Assembly (NCBI GenBank): GCA_045638265.1
Contig: JAZUBA010000044.1
Coordinates: 186,001-250,000, forward strand
Source: RGIG4140 sp045638265
GTDB taxonomy: Bacteria; Pseudomonadota; Alphaproteobacteria; CAAHEQ01; UBA3637
Direction of reading: 5' to 3'
Length of the DNA: 64,000 nt
This document shows, one piece after another, positions 42,912 to 51,539 of the stretch. Numbering within the stretch: the stretch's first letter is position 1; the number at the start of each line of letters is the position of its first letter. Below the pieces are notes generated by a model, which ran no database searches, was not told the origin of the DNA, and saw nothing but the letters and a program-made list of their open reading frames with translations. The position numbers and the translations under genes are program-made.

Positions 42912-44786
42912 ATGAAATTTCCGCACAAGTTCATCAAATCCGAACATGGTCGATCTATGGTTGAAATGTTGGGTGTTTTAGCCATTATCGGCATGTTGAG
43001 TCTGGGTAGTGTATGGCTTTATGATTATGCTTCAAAATTTTATGAAGCCAATCATATTCAAGATTCACTTGGCAAAGCCAAAAATTTGGCTGATGTTAAT
43101 CAATCGCCGACACATATTCGTGAAGTGGAACGTTTGTTACGTCAAACAGTCGGTCAATATAATCCTCAAATTCAGCAAACAGAAATCAGAAACCCTGATA
43201 CGGACGGTCAAAAAATGACTTATACCGTTACGTTGCAAGAAATTGATGAACGGGTTTGTCAGTTGATAATGAATAAAAAAGATGTCTTGTCATCCGTTAA
43301 TATTACAATTATGTCACCTGCATCAGCAGATGAATGTGATAGCGGTATGGATATGGCGTTTGCATTTGATACCATTCGGACAGATATTGTCTGCCAAAAT
43401 GATAGTGATTGTGCGGGAACACATAATCCGTTCTGTAAAAACGGACAATGTAAAGCGTGTGAACCATCGGATTGCCATGGAACAGAGCCGATTTGTAACA
43501 AATATAGTGGCGCTTGTGAGCCATGTCGTGAAGATTCCCAATGCAACCCAAACAAATGTGCGACAAACGGCAGTTGTGGCGAATGTTCTGCAAATGAACA
43601 TTGCACAGATGAATTTAGACCGATTTGTGATACATACGAAGGGGTATGTAATGCCTGTGCAACAGATGGCGAATGCGAACCGAAATATTGTGCCGGAAAC
43701 GGAACGTGTGGAGACTGTTCGGCTCACCCGCATTGTCCGAATACAAAACCAAAATGTGATTCTGAATTAGGTGTTTGCGAGGCTTGTCCGAGTGGCACAT
43801 ATTGGCATACGAGTTTACAAAAATGTACGGAATGTACACAAAACACGCATTGTACAAACGATTTAATGCCGATTTGTAATACGGGAACAGGTGTTTGTGA
43901 ACCGTGTTCAAATAATGCACAATGTTCACCGGATTATTGTGCCGGCAATGGTAGTTGTGGTGATTGTTCAGCCCATGAACATTGTCCGACTGAAACACCT
44001 AAATGTGATTCTGAATTAGGTGTTTGTGAGGCTTGTCCGTCATCTGCACCTGTCTGGAATGCAAGTCAAGGAAAATGTATAACTTGTGCCACATCTAATA
44101 GTGCAACACCTGTTTGGAATGCAACGCAAAAGAAATGTATCAGTTGTTACGCATCTAACAGTACGAAACCGTATTGGAATGGATCGGCTTGTGTAGCTTG
44201 TCCGAGCGGAACACCTATTTGGAATAATGCAAAACAACAATGTGTGAAATGTACACAAAACTCACATTGTAGCGGTACAACACCAATTTGTAATACATCA
44301 ACAAATACATGTGAGAAATGTTCTTCTAACAGTCAATGTGTGAATATGGACCAAACAAAACCGTTCTGTAAATCAACAGGGGCTTGTGCTTGTCCAGATA
44401 CAAGTACATATTCGTCAAGTTGGGGAGCATGTGTTTTGGAAGTATATACGCCGGAAAGTGCTTGGGGTAGTAAGAGTAAGTCTGGTCAATTATATGACAC
44501 CACTCCTGACAGATTAGGAACTTACGAAGCACCATATCACGTATATTGGAGCGGATATGCCGATGACTATATTGTTTTGGCAACGGGTGTTGTATGGCAA
44601 CAAACAAATATTTGTTCTGTTCCAACCAATCATACCATTATTGCCAAAAAAGATTGTTGGGGATGTACAAATGTCTATTTGGGCGTTGTTCCAGCCGGAG
44701 TTAGAGGGAATTTATATATTGACTCATATCAAGGATATATTCGTTCAACTCAAAATCCACACGCAACCTTGGTGTATAGACCTTAA
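42912..44786 (+). CDS. Cys-rich pseudopilin-like protein (624 aa)
   Basis: Start at 42912 with GGGAGA upstream. Leader residues 1-13 end in Gly, then RSMVEMLGVLAIIGMLSLG (Glu +5). An ordered domain extends to about residue 150 (RLLRQTVGQYNPQIQQTEIR), and then tandem Cys-rich modules follow, each about 35-40 residues, of the form 'CxGxGxCGxCSAHxHCPxxxPKCDSELGVCEAC', repeated with variants up to about residue 510. The C-terminal 115 residues (from TPESAWGSKSKSG to HATLVYRP) are a different, beta-rich domain with only three Cys, which is not shared with its close paralogue at 51540. The first 310 or so residues are nearly identical to that paralogue. Expression is likely to be governed by the invertible element A. 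Confidence 0.87.
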   Translation: MKFPHKFIKSEHGRSMVEMLGVLAIIGMLSLGSVWLYDYASKFYEANHIQDSLGKAKNLADVNQSPTHIREVERLLRQTVGQYNPQIQQTEIRNPDTDGQKMTYTVTLQEIDERVCQLIMNKKDVLSSVNITIMSPASADECDSGMDMAFAFDTIRTDIVCQNDSDCAGTHNPFCKNGQCKACEPSDCHGTEPICNKYSGACEPCREDSQCNPNKCATNGSCGECSANEHCTDEFRPICDTYEGVCNACATDGECEPKYCAGNGTCGDCSAHPHCPNTKPKCDSELGVCEACPSGTYWHTSLQKCTECTQNTHCTNDLMPICNTGTGVCEPCSNNAQCSPDYCAGNGSCGDCSAHEHCPTETPKCDSELGVCEACPSSAPVWNASQGKCITCATSNSATPVWNATQKKCISCYASNSTKPYWNGSACVACPSGTPIWNNAKQQCVKCTQNSHCSGTTPICNTSTNTCEKCSSNSQCVNMDQTKPFCKSTGACACPDTSTYSSSWGACVLEVYTPESAWGSKSKSGQLYDTTPDRLGTYEAPYHVYWSGYADDYIVLATGVVWQQTNICSVPTNHTIIAKKDCWGCTNVYLGVVPAGVRGNLYIDSYQGYIRSTQNPHATLVYRP

Positions 44787-44813
44787 TAATAGGTAATAGG
44801 GTCACCAAAAAAC

Positions 44814-44846
44814 AAAAAACGCTCTGTTTGGCAGGGCGTTTTTTAT
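44814..44846 (+). terminator. intrinsic terminator of the 624-aa pseudopilin-like gene
   Basis: AAAACGC(T)CTG and CAGGGCGTTTT pair around TTTGG, followed by a T-run. Confidence 0.82.
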
Positions 44847-44954
44847 ATCATATTTCTTGCATTATTTTGTTATAATTTGCTTGACAAGATGTTAATCATG
44901 GTATATTATAATGTAGTAAATAAACTAAAATCACATTAAAATAGGAGAATAAAA

Positions 44955-45881
44955 ATGAAACAACACGAAAGCGCTATGCGTTCACCAAAAGAATTAGCTG
45001 AACTGACCGGTAAGAAAAAATATTTACATGATTATGCTTTATCTGAATCAGAAAATATTTTAAAAGATACATGGTGGATGATTAACGCTATTAAAGCATA
45101 TCGGGATAATACAGACTTTATTGTTAAAGATATGAATGTCGTTCTTTCTCACGCTTTGGCGTTAGGGAATAAAGATATCATTCAACTGGCTTTATGGTCC
45201 GGCGGACAATTAAATTCTTCTTCAAAACATACGAAATTAGGATTTAAAATTCCTGATAATTGGCGTACATCTGCCGATTTAAACGATTTACCAAAATCAG
45301 AAGAAGACGAAATTTTGCATGCGGCATTGTATTTTGATGACAGATTAAAAGATGTCCTTCAAGACGGAACTGTTTCACAAGAAGAAGCAAACGAATTAAT
45401 TGATTTAGCCATTTACACCAACACGCCAAAATATTTTGATTTAGCAATGAATTTTAATCCGAACTTAAATGCTGTTGATGAAATGGGAAAAACATTATTA
45501 CATCACTGTAATGATAACAGTATTTTTACAAAAAAATTATTACAAAACGGAGCCAATCCCAACATTCAGGATATGTATGGTCGTACGCCGTTAATGTACG
45601 CCATGTTAAACGGTGACAGAGATGTTGTGGAAACACTTATCCGAAACGGAGCCGATGTTTCTATTAGAGATGAGAATGGCGAAACAGCAGAAGCCTATAT
45701 AAAAAGTGCCGATCTTTTGTTCGCTTATCAAAGATTAACATCAGAAGATAAAAAAGAAAACAACAAGGTTGTTGAGAAACCAACATTAACGCTGGGATTA
45801 AAAGATGTTGCCGAATGTTATAACGATGAAACTCAAAACATCAGCAACACACAACAAATTGATAAAAACACAACACGCTAA
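44955..45881 (+). CDS. ankyrin-repeat protein (308 aa)
   Basis: The N-terminal 170 residues are helical and less regular. Clear ankyrin repeats follow at about residues 168-255: NAVDEMGKTLLHHCNDNS, PNIQDMYGRTPLMYAMLNG, DVSIRDENGETAEAYI. There is no signal peptide. AGGAGA precedes the ATG. It uses the same TPLMYA repeat style as the ankyrin protein at 20769, suggesting lineage-specific expansion. Monocistronic, with its own terminator. Partner unknown. Confidence 0.82.
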   Translation: MKQHESAMRSPKELAELTGKKKYLHDYALSESENILKDTWWMINAIKAYRDNTDFIVKDMNVVLSHALALGNKDIIQLALWSGGQLNSSSKHTKLGFKIPDNWRTSADLNDLPKSEEDEILHAALYFDDRLKDVLQDGTVSQEEANELIDLAIYTNTPKYFDLAMNFNPNLNAVDEMGKTLLHHCNDNSIFTKKLLQNGANPNIQDMYGRTPLMYAMLNGDRDVVETLIRNGADVSIRDENGETAEAYIKSADLLFAYQRLTSEDKKENNKVVEKPTLTLGLKDVAECYNDETQNISNTQQIDKNTTR

Positions 45882-45898
45882 ATTCAAATCATATCAAT

Positions 45899-45929
45899 AA
45901 AAACACAGGCGAACTTGTCTGTGTTTTTG
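45899..45929 (+). terminator. intrinsic terminator of the ankyrin gene
   Basis: AAAAACACAG and CTGTGTTTTT form a 10-bp stem around GCGAACTTGT. Confidence 0.85.
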
Positions 45930-46026
45930 TTGTTCAATTTAAGGATTTTCTTTTTTCTTTACAAATAAAAGAATTGGGTGTAAGGTGACGTTGTACATAT
46001 TTCATCTAACTGAAAGGACACATCTT

Positions 46027-46656
46027 ATGAAAAAATATTTAGCAGAAATGTTTGGCACATTCGGTTTGGTTTTCATCGGTTGCGGTTCCGTTGTATTTGC
46101 AAATGGACATATTGATGCTTTAACCATTTCTTTGTGCTTTGGTTTGGGTTTAACTTCTTTGGCTTATTTTTTAGGCGCTATTTCAGGCTGTCATGTCAAC
46201 CCAGCCGTATCCTTTGGATTTTGGTGTTCTAAACGAATGTCAACCGTTGATTTCTTCGGATACGTTGCTTCACAATTTATCGGAGCTATTATCGGCGCTT
46301 TCTTATTAATGATTATGGCCGGCGGTATTGACAGCGGATTAGGTTCAAACGCTGTTCATGAATCAGCTAACGTATTAAGTGCTTGTATTTATGAAGCTTT
46401 AGCAACATTTATTTTTGTCAGCGTTATTTTGGAAGTAACAAAAGAAAAATTCCAAGGGGCCGGCTTAATTATCGGTTTAACATTGGGTATTTTCTTAACA
46501 CTCGGATTTTATATTACAGGTGGCTCTATGAATCCGGCTCGCAGTTTCGGACCTGCTTTATTAGCCAATCAAATGGCAAACTTATGGATTTTCCTCGTTT
46601 GTCCGAGTATTGGTGGTATTTGTGCCGGTCTGTTACATTATATCCGTCATAAATAA
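46027..46656 (+). CDS. aquaporin (MIP family)
   Basis: 209 residues from the ATG at 46027 (AAAGGA upstream; an in-frame extension of 14 codons lacks a signal). Six membrane helices and both pore motifs are present: NPA in SGCHVNPAVSF and NPAR in GGSMNPARSFGPALL. The Arg of the selectivity filter follows the second NPA. The length and short loops favour a water-selective AqpZ type over a glycerol facilitator, but the filter cannot be judged fully by eye. Confidence 0.92.
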   Translation: MKKYLAEMFGTFGLVFIGCGSVVFANGHIDALTISLCFGLGLTSLAYFLGAISGCHVNPAVSFGFWCSKRMSTVDFFGYVASQFIGAIIGAFLLMIMAGGIDSGLGSNAVHESANVLSACIYEALATFIFVSVILEVTKEKFQGAGLIIGLTLGIFLTLGFYITGGSMNPARSFGPALLANQMANLWIFLVCPSIGGICAGLLHYIRHK

Positions 46657-46672
46657 CAGATGTAACACAAAA

Positions 46673-46705
46673 TAAAAAGCCACTGTAACAAGTGGCTTTT
46701 TTTAT
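46673..46705 (+). terminator. intrinsic terminator of the aquaporin gene
   Basis: AAAAAGCCACT and AGTGGCTTTTT pair around GTAACA, with T7. It can also serve the convergent GT2 gene. Confidence 0.87.
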
Positions 46706-46718
46706 AAATAAATTCTCT

Positions 46719-47654
46719 TTATTTCAATCCCCATAACAATAATTTATACATAATATAACGATTTAATTTATGTCCTTGACGTTTCAATAATCCCTGATTA
46801 TTTAAGTCTTTTAATTCTGCTCTTAATATATCAAACATTTCTTTACGGATATTTTGAGGCGCCCGACGACAATGTTTTAACTGCGTTCCTAAAATTTTGG
46901 GAACAAATGTTTTAATCAACACATCAAATTCTGCCGTTAAATTTTTATCTTTGTATAAATTTAATATATATTGGAGAGATTTATTATATTCATTCAATTG
47001 CTTCTGTGTTCTGGGTTTATGTGAAACGGATATAAGGTTATTGACATAAAAATACAATTTCAACTTTAAATCTACTGTTTTAGGCTTTTTGGAAAACACT
47101 TCATAAATATAAATACCGTCTTCCATAATAGAATACGGAAAATACTTAATATCAGCAAAAAAGTCCTTACGATATAATTTTGCCCAAACATTAAATTCAG
47201 CTGTCATAGAATCCACTAAAACCGGATTATCATATATTTGATAAGCTATGGTGTTTTTATCAATTTTGGAATAATGAGTTTCATAACCCTCAACACGTTC
47301 ATAACCGACACTAACCAAATCAGCGTTATGTTTAACAGCATAGTCATGTAAAATTTCTAAATATTGCGGATGAAAATAATCATCTGAATCCAAATAACAA
47401 ATATACTCTCCAGTGGCATTTTCAAGCCCTGTATTGCGTGCTTCAGCCTGCCCTTTATTTTCTTGGGAGATAACTTTAAAGCGTGAATCTTTTTGTGCAT
47501 AAGCTGTTAACACATCAAGCGAATTATCAGAAGAACCGTCATTCACACAAACGGCTTCAAAATCCGTAAATGTTTGTTGAATAAGCGAATCCAAACAATA
47601 AGACAATCGTTTTTCCACATTATAAACAGGTATGATAATAGAAATTTTAGGCAT
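46719..47654 (-). CDS. family 2 glycosyltransferase
   Basis: 311 residues from the ATG at 47654, which has AAGGGTG upstream. GT-A fold motifs: ISIIIPVYNVEKRLSYCLDS at the start, CVNDGSSDNS, GQAEARNTGLENATGEYICY and the DxD-type metal site LDSDDYF. The C-terminal 130 residues are basic and helical. It transfers a sugar from a nucleotide sugar to an envelope polysaccharide or lipid acceptor; the acceptor is not known. Single gene. Confidence 0.88.
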   Translation of the reverse strand: MPKISIIIPVYNVEKRLSYCLDSLIQQTFTDFEAVCVNDGSSDNSLDVLTAYAQKDSRFKVISQENKGQAEARNTGLENATGEYICYLDSDDYFHPQYLEILHDYAVKHNADLVSVGYERVEGYETHYSKIDKNTIAYQIYDNPVLVDSMTAEFNVWAKLYRKDFFADIKYFPYSIMEDGIYIYEVFSKKPKTVDLKLKLYFYVNNLISVSHKPRTQKQLNEYNKSLQYILNLYKDKNLTAEFDVLIKTFVPKILGTQLKHCRRAPQNIRKEMFDILRAELKDLNNQGLLKRQGHKLNRYIMYKLLLWGLK

Positions 47655-47771
47655 AAGGTTCACCCTTTCAATCAAATTATATGCTAAACAACATACATAT
47701 ATATGATATGAAAAGCAAATTCAAGTTAAAAATCAAATATTGATTAATTATTTAAATTTTTCTTATCAAAA

Positions 47772-47806
47772 AAATCCGAAAGATGTAATCATCTTCGGAT
47801 TCTTTT
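47772..47806 (-). terminator. terminator of the def-fmt-truA operon
   Basis: AATCCGAA(A)GATG and CATCTTCGGATT pair around TAAT, with U-runs on the minus strand; it is 31 bp beyond the truA stop codon. Confidence 0.8.
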
Positions 47807-47836
47807 GTTTATCTCATTATTCCAAAAAACTTGTTT

Positions 47837-48574
47837 TTATTCATACTGAACAGACATAAAATAAAGTCCTTCTGCCGGCGCCGTTTGTCCACCTGCTTTT
47901 CTGTCTTTTGCTTCAAATGCCCGCCTAAAATCGTCTATCTGCCATTTACCATTACCGACATTCACCAAAGAACCGATAATATTACGCACTTGATGATGTA
48001 AAAACGAACGGGCTTTTATGGTCATAACAACTTCATTGTTTAGACGTTTAATTTCTATAAAATCAATGGTTTTTATCGGTGATTTAGCTTGACATTCAGA
48101 AGCTCTGAATGTTGAAAAATCGTGTTTACCGATAAGCAACTGCGCCGCCTCATTCATTTTGACATCATCCAGCTCCCGACTATACCACCAAACACGATTT
48201 TTGTCTAACGCAGGTGGATAACGTGTATTTAAAATACGATAAATATATGTTCTTTCTTTGGCATCAAAACGGGCATGAAATGTATCTGCCACCTGCTCTG
48301 CCAAAATAACACTAACAGGATGTGGTCGAACCAAAGCATTGATGGATTCACGGATTTTAAAACAATCTACGTCAACATCCGAATCAAAATGAGCAACTTG
48401 TCCTCGTGCGTGAACACCTGTATCTGTCCGACCACTACCAAAAAGGGTTATATTTTGACGCAAACAAACAGTTAAAGCTTTTTCAAGCACTTCCTGAACA
48501 GATAAGCCATCTTTTTGACGTTGCCAACCGACAAAAGGCGTGCCGTCATATTCTATCAATAATTTATACCGCAA
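47837..48574 (-). CDS. truA: tRNA pseudouridine(38-40) synthase
   Basis: 245 residues, with the catalytic-Asp motif GSGRTDTGVHARGQ (about residues 47-60), RFDAKERTYIYRI and the C-terminal SFLHHQVRNIIGSL block. It forms pseudouridine at positions 38-40 of the tRNA anticodon arm. The start overlaps the end of fmt by 11 bp, and together with def this forms a three-gene translation operon. Confidence 0.95.
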   Translation of the reverse strand: MRYKLLIEYDGTPFVGWQRQKDGLSVQEVLEKALTVCLRQNITLFGSGRTDTGVHARGQVAHFDSDVDVDCFKIRESINALVRPHPVSVILAEQVADTFHARFDAKERTYIYRILNTRYPPALDKNRVWWYSRELDDVKMNEAAQLLIGKHDFSTFRASECQAKSPIKTIDFIEIKRLNNEVVMTIKARSFLHHQVRNIIGSLVNVGNGKWQIDDFRRAFEAKDRKAGGQTAPAEGLYFMSVQYE

Positions 48575-49475
48575 AACACGCTCCGACAGGTAATCCGTTA
48601 CCTTTCATAAAATCATCGGTTGTCATAGCTTTTTTACCAGCTCGTTGCAACATTGTTATTTTCAAAACCGTACCGTTACCACAGGCAATATGTAAGTCAG
48701 AATCCAAAATAGTTCCTGCGGGCTTATCCGTTGTTTTGTCTGTTGCATAAGCTGTTAAAATTTTAATCCGTTCCTCATTAAACATGGTATATGTTGCCGG
48801 ATATGGATTAAACGCCATTACCAAACGTGCCAATTCATCAGCTGATTTTTGCCAATCAATTAACGATTCGGTTTTTTGGATTTTTTCGGCATATGTAACC
48901 CCTTCACTTGGTTGTGGTATCGGTGTCGGATTATCTGCCAAAGTCCGAACAATTAAGCGAGCGCCAATTTCTGACAATGCATCATGCAATATTTGACCGG
49001 TTGTATCGGCTGTAATCGGACAAGATTCTTTCATCAGCATATCGCCGGTATCCAACCCGACATCCATTTGCATAATCGTAACACCCGATTCTTTATCACC
49101 CGCCTGAATAGAGCGTTGAATAGGAGCAGCACCACGCCAACGAGGCAACAAGGAAGCATGGACATTAATACATCCTTTTTGCGGTGCTTTCAAAATAGCT
49201 TTCGGTAAAATTAATCCATAAGCACACACAACGGCGACATCGGCATTTAATTCTGAAAAGATTTTTTGTTCATCTTCTTTTTTCAACGACGTTGGTGTAT
49301 AAACAGGAATGCCTAATTCTTCCGCTTTTTGATGAACGGGAGACGGTGTTAATTTATAGCCTTTTCCTGCTGGTCTGGGTGGTTGCGTATAAACGGCAAT
49401 CACTTCGTAATTTTCATCTAATGCTTCCAAAACAGGAACAGCAAAATCAGGTGTCCCCATAAATATTACTTTCAT
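48564..49475 (-). CDS. fmt: methionyl-tRNA formyltransferase
   Basis: 303 residues: KVIFMGTPDFAVPVLEAL at the start, the formyl-donor region NVHASLLPRWRGAAPIQ with catalytic His/Asn, and GVTIMQMDVGLDTGDML. The C-terminal OB-like domain covers about residues 205-303. It formylates Met on initiator tRNA. It lies 6 bp downstream of def, overlapping truA. Confidence 0.96.
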   Translation of the reverse strand: MKVIFMGTPDFAVPVLEALDENYEVIAVYTQPPRPAGKGYKLTPSPVHQKAEELGIPVYTPTSLKKEDEQKIFSELNADVAVVCAYGLILPKAILKAPQKGCINVHASLLPRWRGAAPIQRSIQAGDKESGVTIMQMDVGLDTGDMLMKESCPITADTTGQILHDALSEIGARLIVRTLADNPTPIPQPSEGVTYAEKIQKTESLIDWQKSADELARLVMAFNPYPATYTMFNEERIKILTAYATDKTTDKPAGTILDSDLHIACGNGTVLKITMLQRAGKKAMTTDDFMKGNGLPVGACFAV

Positions 49476-49481
49476 CTTATT

Positions 49482-50024
49482 TTACTCCGTTGTTGTTTCT
49501 TCTGCAATTTCACAAGCTTGTTTGCGACGACGTTTTTCCAAATGTTTTACTAACCGTTGACGTTTTAACGGTGATAAATGATCAATAAACAAAATACCGT
49601 CTAAATGGTCAGTTTCGTGTTGAATACAAATACCCAACAAGCCGTCAGCCGTTAAGGTTTGTTCTTTACCGTTTTCATCTAAATAACGCACCGTTACCCA
49701 TTCGTGACGTTCCACATCGGCATATTCACGAGGGATAGATAAACACCCTTCATTATGAAACACCATTTCTTTTGAGCGTTCAATAATGACAGGATTGACC
49801 ATTTTAATCGGATTCGGTTCTTCTTCGGATGAAGCACAATCCATCACAACCAAACGTTGCAACAAACCAACCTGATTACCGGCCAAACCAACACCATGTG
49901 TTGCATACATTGTTTCTAACATATCAGCTAAAATTTTTTGAATTTCAGGTGTTACCTGTTCAACAGGTAATGCTTTTTCCTGTAAAACAGGAGATGGTAT
50001 TTCATATACTTTTAACTTTGTCAT
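49482..50024 (-). CDS. def: peptide deformylase
   Basis: 180 residues with all three motifs: GVGLAGNQVG, EGCLSIP (Cys ligand) and QHETDHLDG (HExxH zinc site). It removes the formyl group from nascent chains, and pairs functionally with fmt downstream. AAAGGA precedes the ATG. First gene of the def-fmt-truA operon. Confidence 0.96.
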   Translation of the reverse strand: MTKLKVYEIPSPVLQEKALPVEQVTPEIQKILADMLETMYATHGVGLAGNQVGLLQRLVVMDCASSEEEPNPIKMVNPVIIERSKEMVFHNEGCLSIPREYADVERHEWVTVRYLDENGKEQTLTADGLLGICIQHETDHLDGILFIDHLSPLKRQRLVKHLEKRRRKQACEIAEETTTE

Positions 50025-50204
50025 TGTATCCTTTCCTTACTTATTTTATTTTTTCTCATTATATACAATTTTTTAGCGTTTGAAAAGTTTTTTTTGTCCG
50101 TTTAAGTCAAAACAAGACTAAATTTACCTATTTATACAAATTTATTTTGCAATATTAGATTTTTAAGCGTATAATATTTGTAACAACATAAAAAGGAGGG
50201 ACTT

Positions 50205-50768
50205 ATGTTACGCTTATTTGTCGGATTGGACTTACCGGAAGAAACCAAAGAAGAATTATATGCCTTACGGGGTGGATTGTTTGGTGCAAATTGGCATACA
50301 AAAGAAAGATTAAATTTAAATCTTCGTTTTATCGGCAATGTTGAAGAACCTGTTGCCGAAGAAGTGTTAAAAGAATTACGTTACATTCGTTTTCCTGCTT
50401 TTCATATGTCGTTTAAAGGCATAAATTATTTTGCAAACGGCGATATACCGCATCACATCTGGACCGGTGTTGACACACCCAAACTCATCGGAGAATTACA
50501 AGAAAAAATTGATAAAGCCATTATTCGGGCCGGTGCCGGAAATGCCGATAAATTTAAATTCGTTCCCCATGTTTCATTGGCTCGCTTGCATGGAAGCAGT
50601 ATAGATGATGTATTTTCATATATTGCTCAAAATAATTTATTTCGCAGCAAGCCGTTTTTAGTTGATTCTTTTTGCTTATTCGCCAGTCATGCACGAGAAG
50701 GGGGCGAAGGGAAATATTATACCGTAGAAGAAACCTATCCGTTAAGTTTAATTGAAGTTATGGCATAA
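50205..50768 (+). CDS. thpR: ThpR-like 2H phosphoesterase lacking the first HxT motif
   Basis: 187 residues that match RNA 2',3'-cyclic phosphodiesterase (2'-5' RNA ligase) throughout: LRLFVGLDLPEETKEEL, GANWHTKERLNLNLRFIG, and KFVPHVSLARL. The family has two HxT/S motifs. The second is intact (HVSL). In the first, the expected 'HLTLxFxG' reads NLNLRFIG, so both His and Thr are replaced by Asn. This should impair 2H catalysis. It may be a binding-only or alternative-activity variant. AGGAGGG precedes the start; the next gene follows by 12 bp. Confidence 0.85.
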   Translation: MLRLFVGLDLPEETKEELYALRGGLFGANWHTKERLNLNLRFIGNVEEPVAEEVLKELRYIRFPAFHMSFKGINYFANGDIPHHIWTGVDTPKLIGELQEKIDKAIIRAGAGNADKFKFVPHVSLARLHGSSIDDVFSYIAQNNLFRSKPFLVDSFCLFASHAREGGEGKYYTVEETYPLSLIEVMA

Positions 50769-50780
50769 GGAAATAATAAA

Positions 50781-51275
50781 ATGACAAAACAACCTGTATA
50801 CAATCTTTCTGAAAAAGAATTTTCATTATTATCAAAATTCGGATGGATGTGGTTTTTAGCTCATCCTGTTTCAAACAAACTGTCTCAAATAATGATTACT
50901 GAAAACAAATGGCAAGAATCCGAAGCATCCGCAAACAAAACAAAATGTATTCTCCTATCAACTCTTTTTTGTTGTTTACCTCTTTATTTGTTACTGTTTG
51001 TCATACTAACAACAATAGATGGTATATTTCCCGATAATATCAGTCAAATCATTAACATCCCCGTTATTCTGATTGGTTTTATTTTATCTTGTGTTATCAG
51101 TAGTATTGGTATAACCAAACTATATAAACCAATTTATGATACGGTCAGCGTGCATGCAAATAAATCTGATATTCTACCGCTACCCAAAAGCGAATTAAGT
51201 CTGTATATTGGTATAACCGTTTTAGATGTTCTGATATATATCGGATTTTCAATATTTATGTATTTAAATCGTTAA
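50781..51275 (+). CDS. small integral membrane protein of unknown function
   Basis: 164 residues with three likely membrane helices: about 56-79 (ILLSTLFCCLPLYLLLFVIL), 90-110 (IINIPVILIGFILSCVISSI) and 142-161 (YIGITVLDVLIYIGFSIFMY). The N-terminal 50 residues are soluble (NLSEKEFSLLSKFGWMWFLA). No family recognised. It follows the thpR-like gene by 12 bp and might be cotranscribed; AAGGAA precedes the ATG. Confidence 0.65.
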   Translation: MTKQPVYNLSEKEFSLLSKFGWMWFLAHPVSNKLSQIMITENKWQESEASANKTKCILLSTLFCCLPLYLLLFVILTTIDGIFPDNISQIINIPVILIGFILSCVISSIGITKLYKPIYDTVSVHANKSDILPLPKSELSLYIGITVLDVLIYIGFSIFMYLNR

Positions 51276-51327
51276 ATATGTTAAAACTGTTTTGAGTGAA
51301 ACATTTTTATTTTTTTAAACAAGTTGC

Positions 51328-51488
51328 GTTACAGATAAACGGACGTTTATTTGCAACGATTTCACTCTAAAACCACCTTGTTCAGATATTTCAAGACAAT
51401 CCGTACAAATCAGCCAATAACCTAAAATCAAAAAAAATTTCAAAAATATAAAAAAAGTGTTGCAAACAAACATCCCTTTTGTTACAAT
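51328..51488 (+). repeat. invertible promoter element B (A-tract block towards the gene)
   Basis: Sites 51328-51357 (GTTACAGATAAA, CGGACG, TTTATTTGCAAC) and 51459-51488 (GTTGCAAACAAA, CATCCC, TTTTGTTACAAT). The 125-bp interior is the reverse complement of element A with only a few mismatches; the 6-bp centres moved with it (CGGACG beside GATTTCAC, GGGATG beside CACTTTTTTTATA), while outer arms and the downstream leader did not. In this copy, A-tracts (AAAAATATAAAAAAAGTG) lie directly upstream of the -35. Confidence 0.85.
51460..51488 (+). promoter_or_regulatory. promoter of the 548-aa pseudopilin-like gene
   Basis: TTGCAA (51460-51465), 17 bp, TACAAT (51483-51488). A-tracts just upstream resemble an UP element, so this orientation is my guess for the more active state. 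Leader about 45 nt. Confidence 0.7.
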
Positions 51489-51539
51489 ATAATTAGACTG
51501 ATTTTATTACATAATTTTTCACAAAAAAGGGAGAATGAT

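Noticed and set aside
43259..44625. Several open frames of 70-136 codons on the opposite strand and in other frames of the Cys-rich genes
   Set aside because: They arise from TGT/TGC-rich repeats with few stops in other frames; they recur at the same offset in the paralogue at 51.9 kb and lack start signals.
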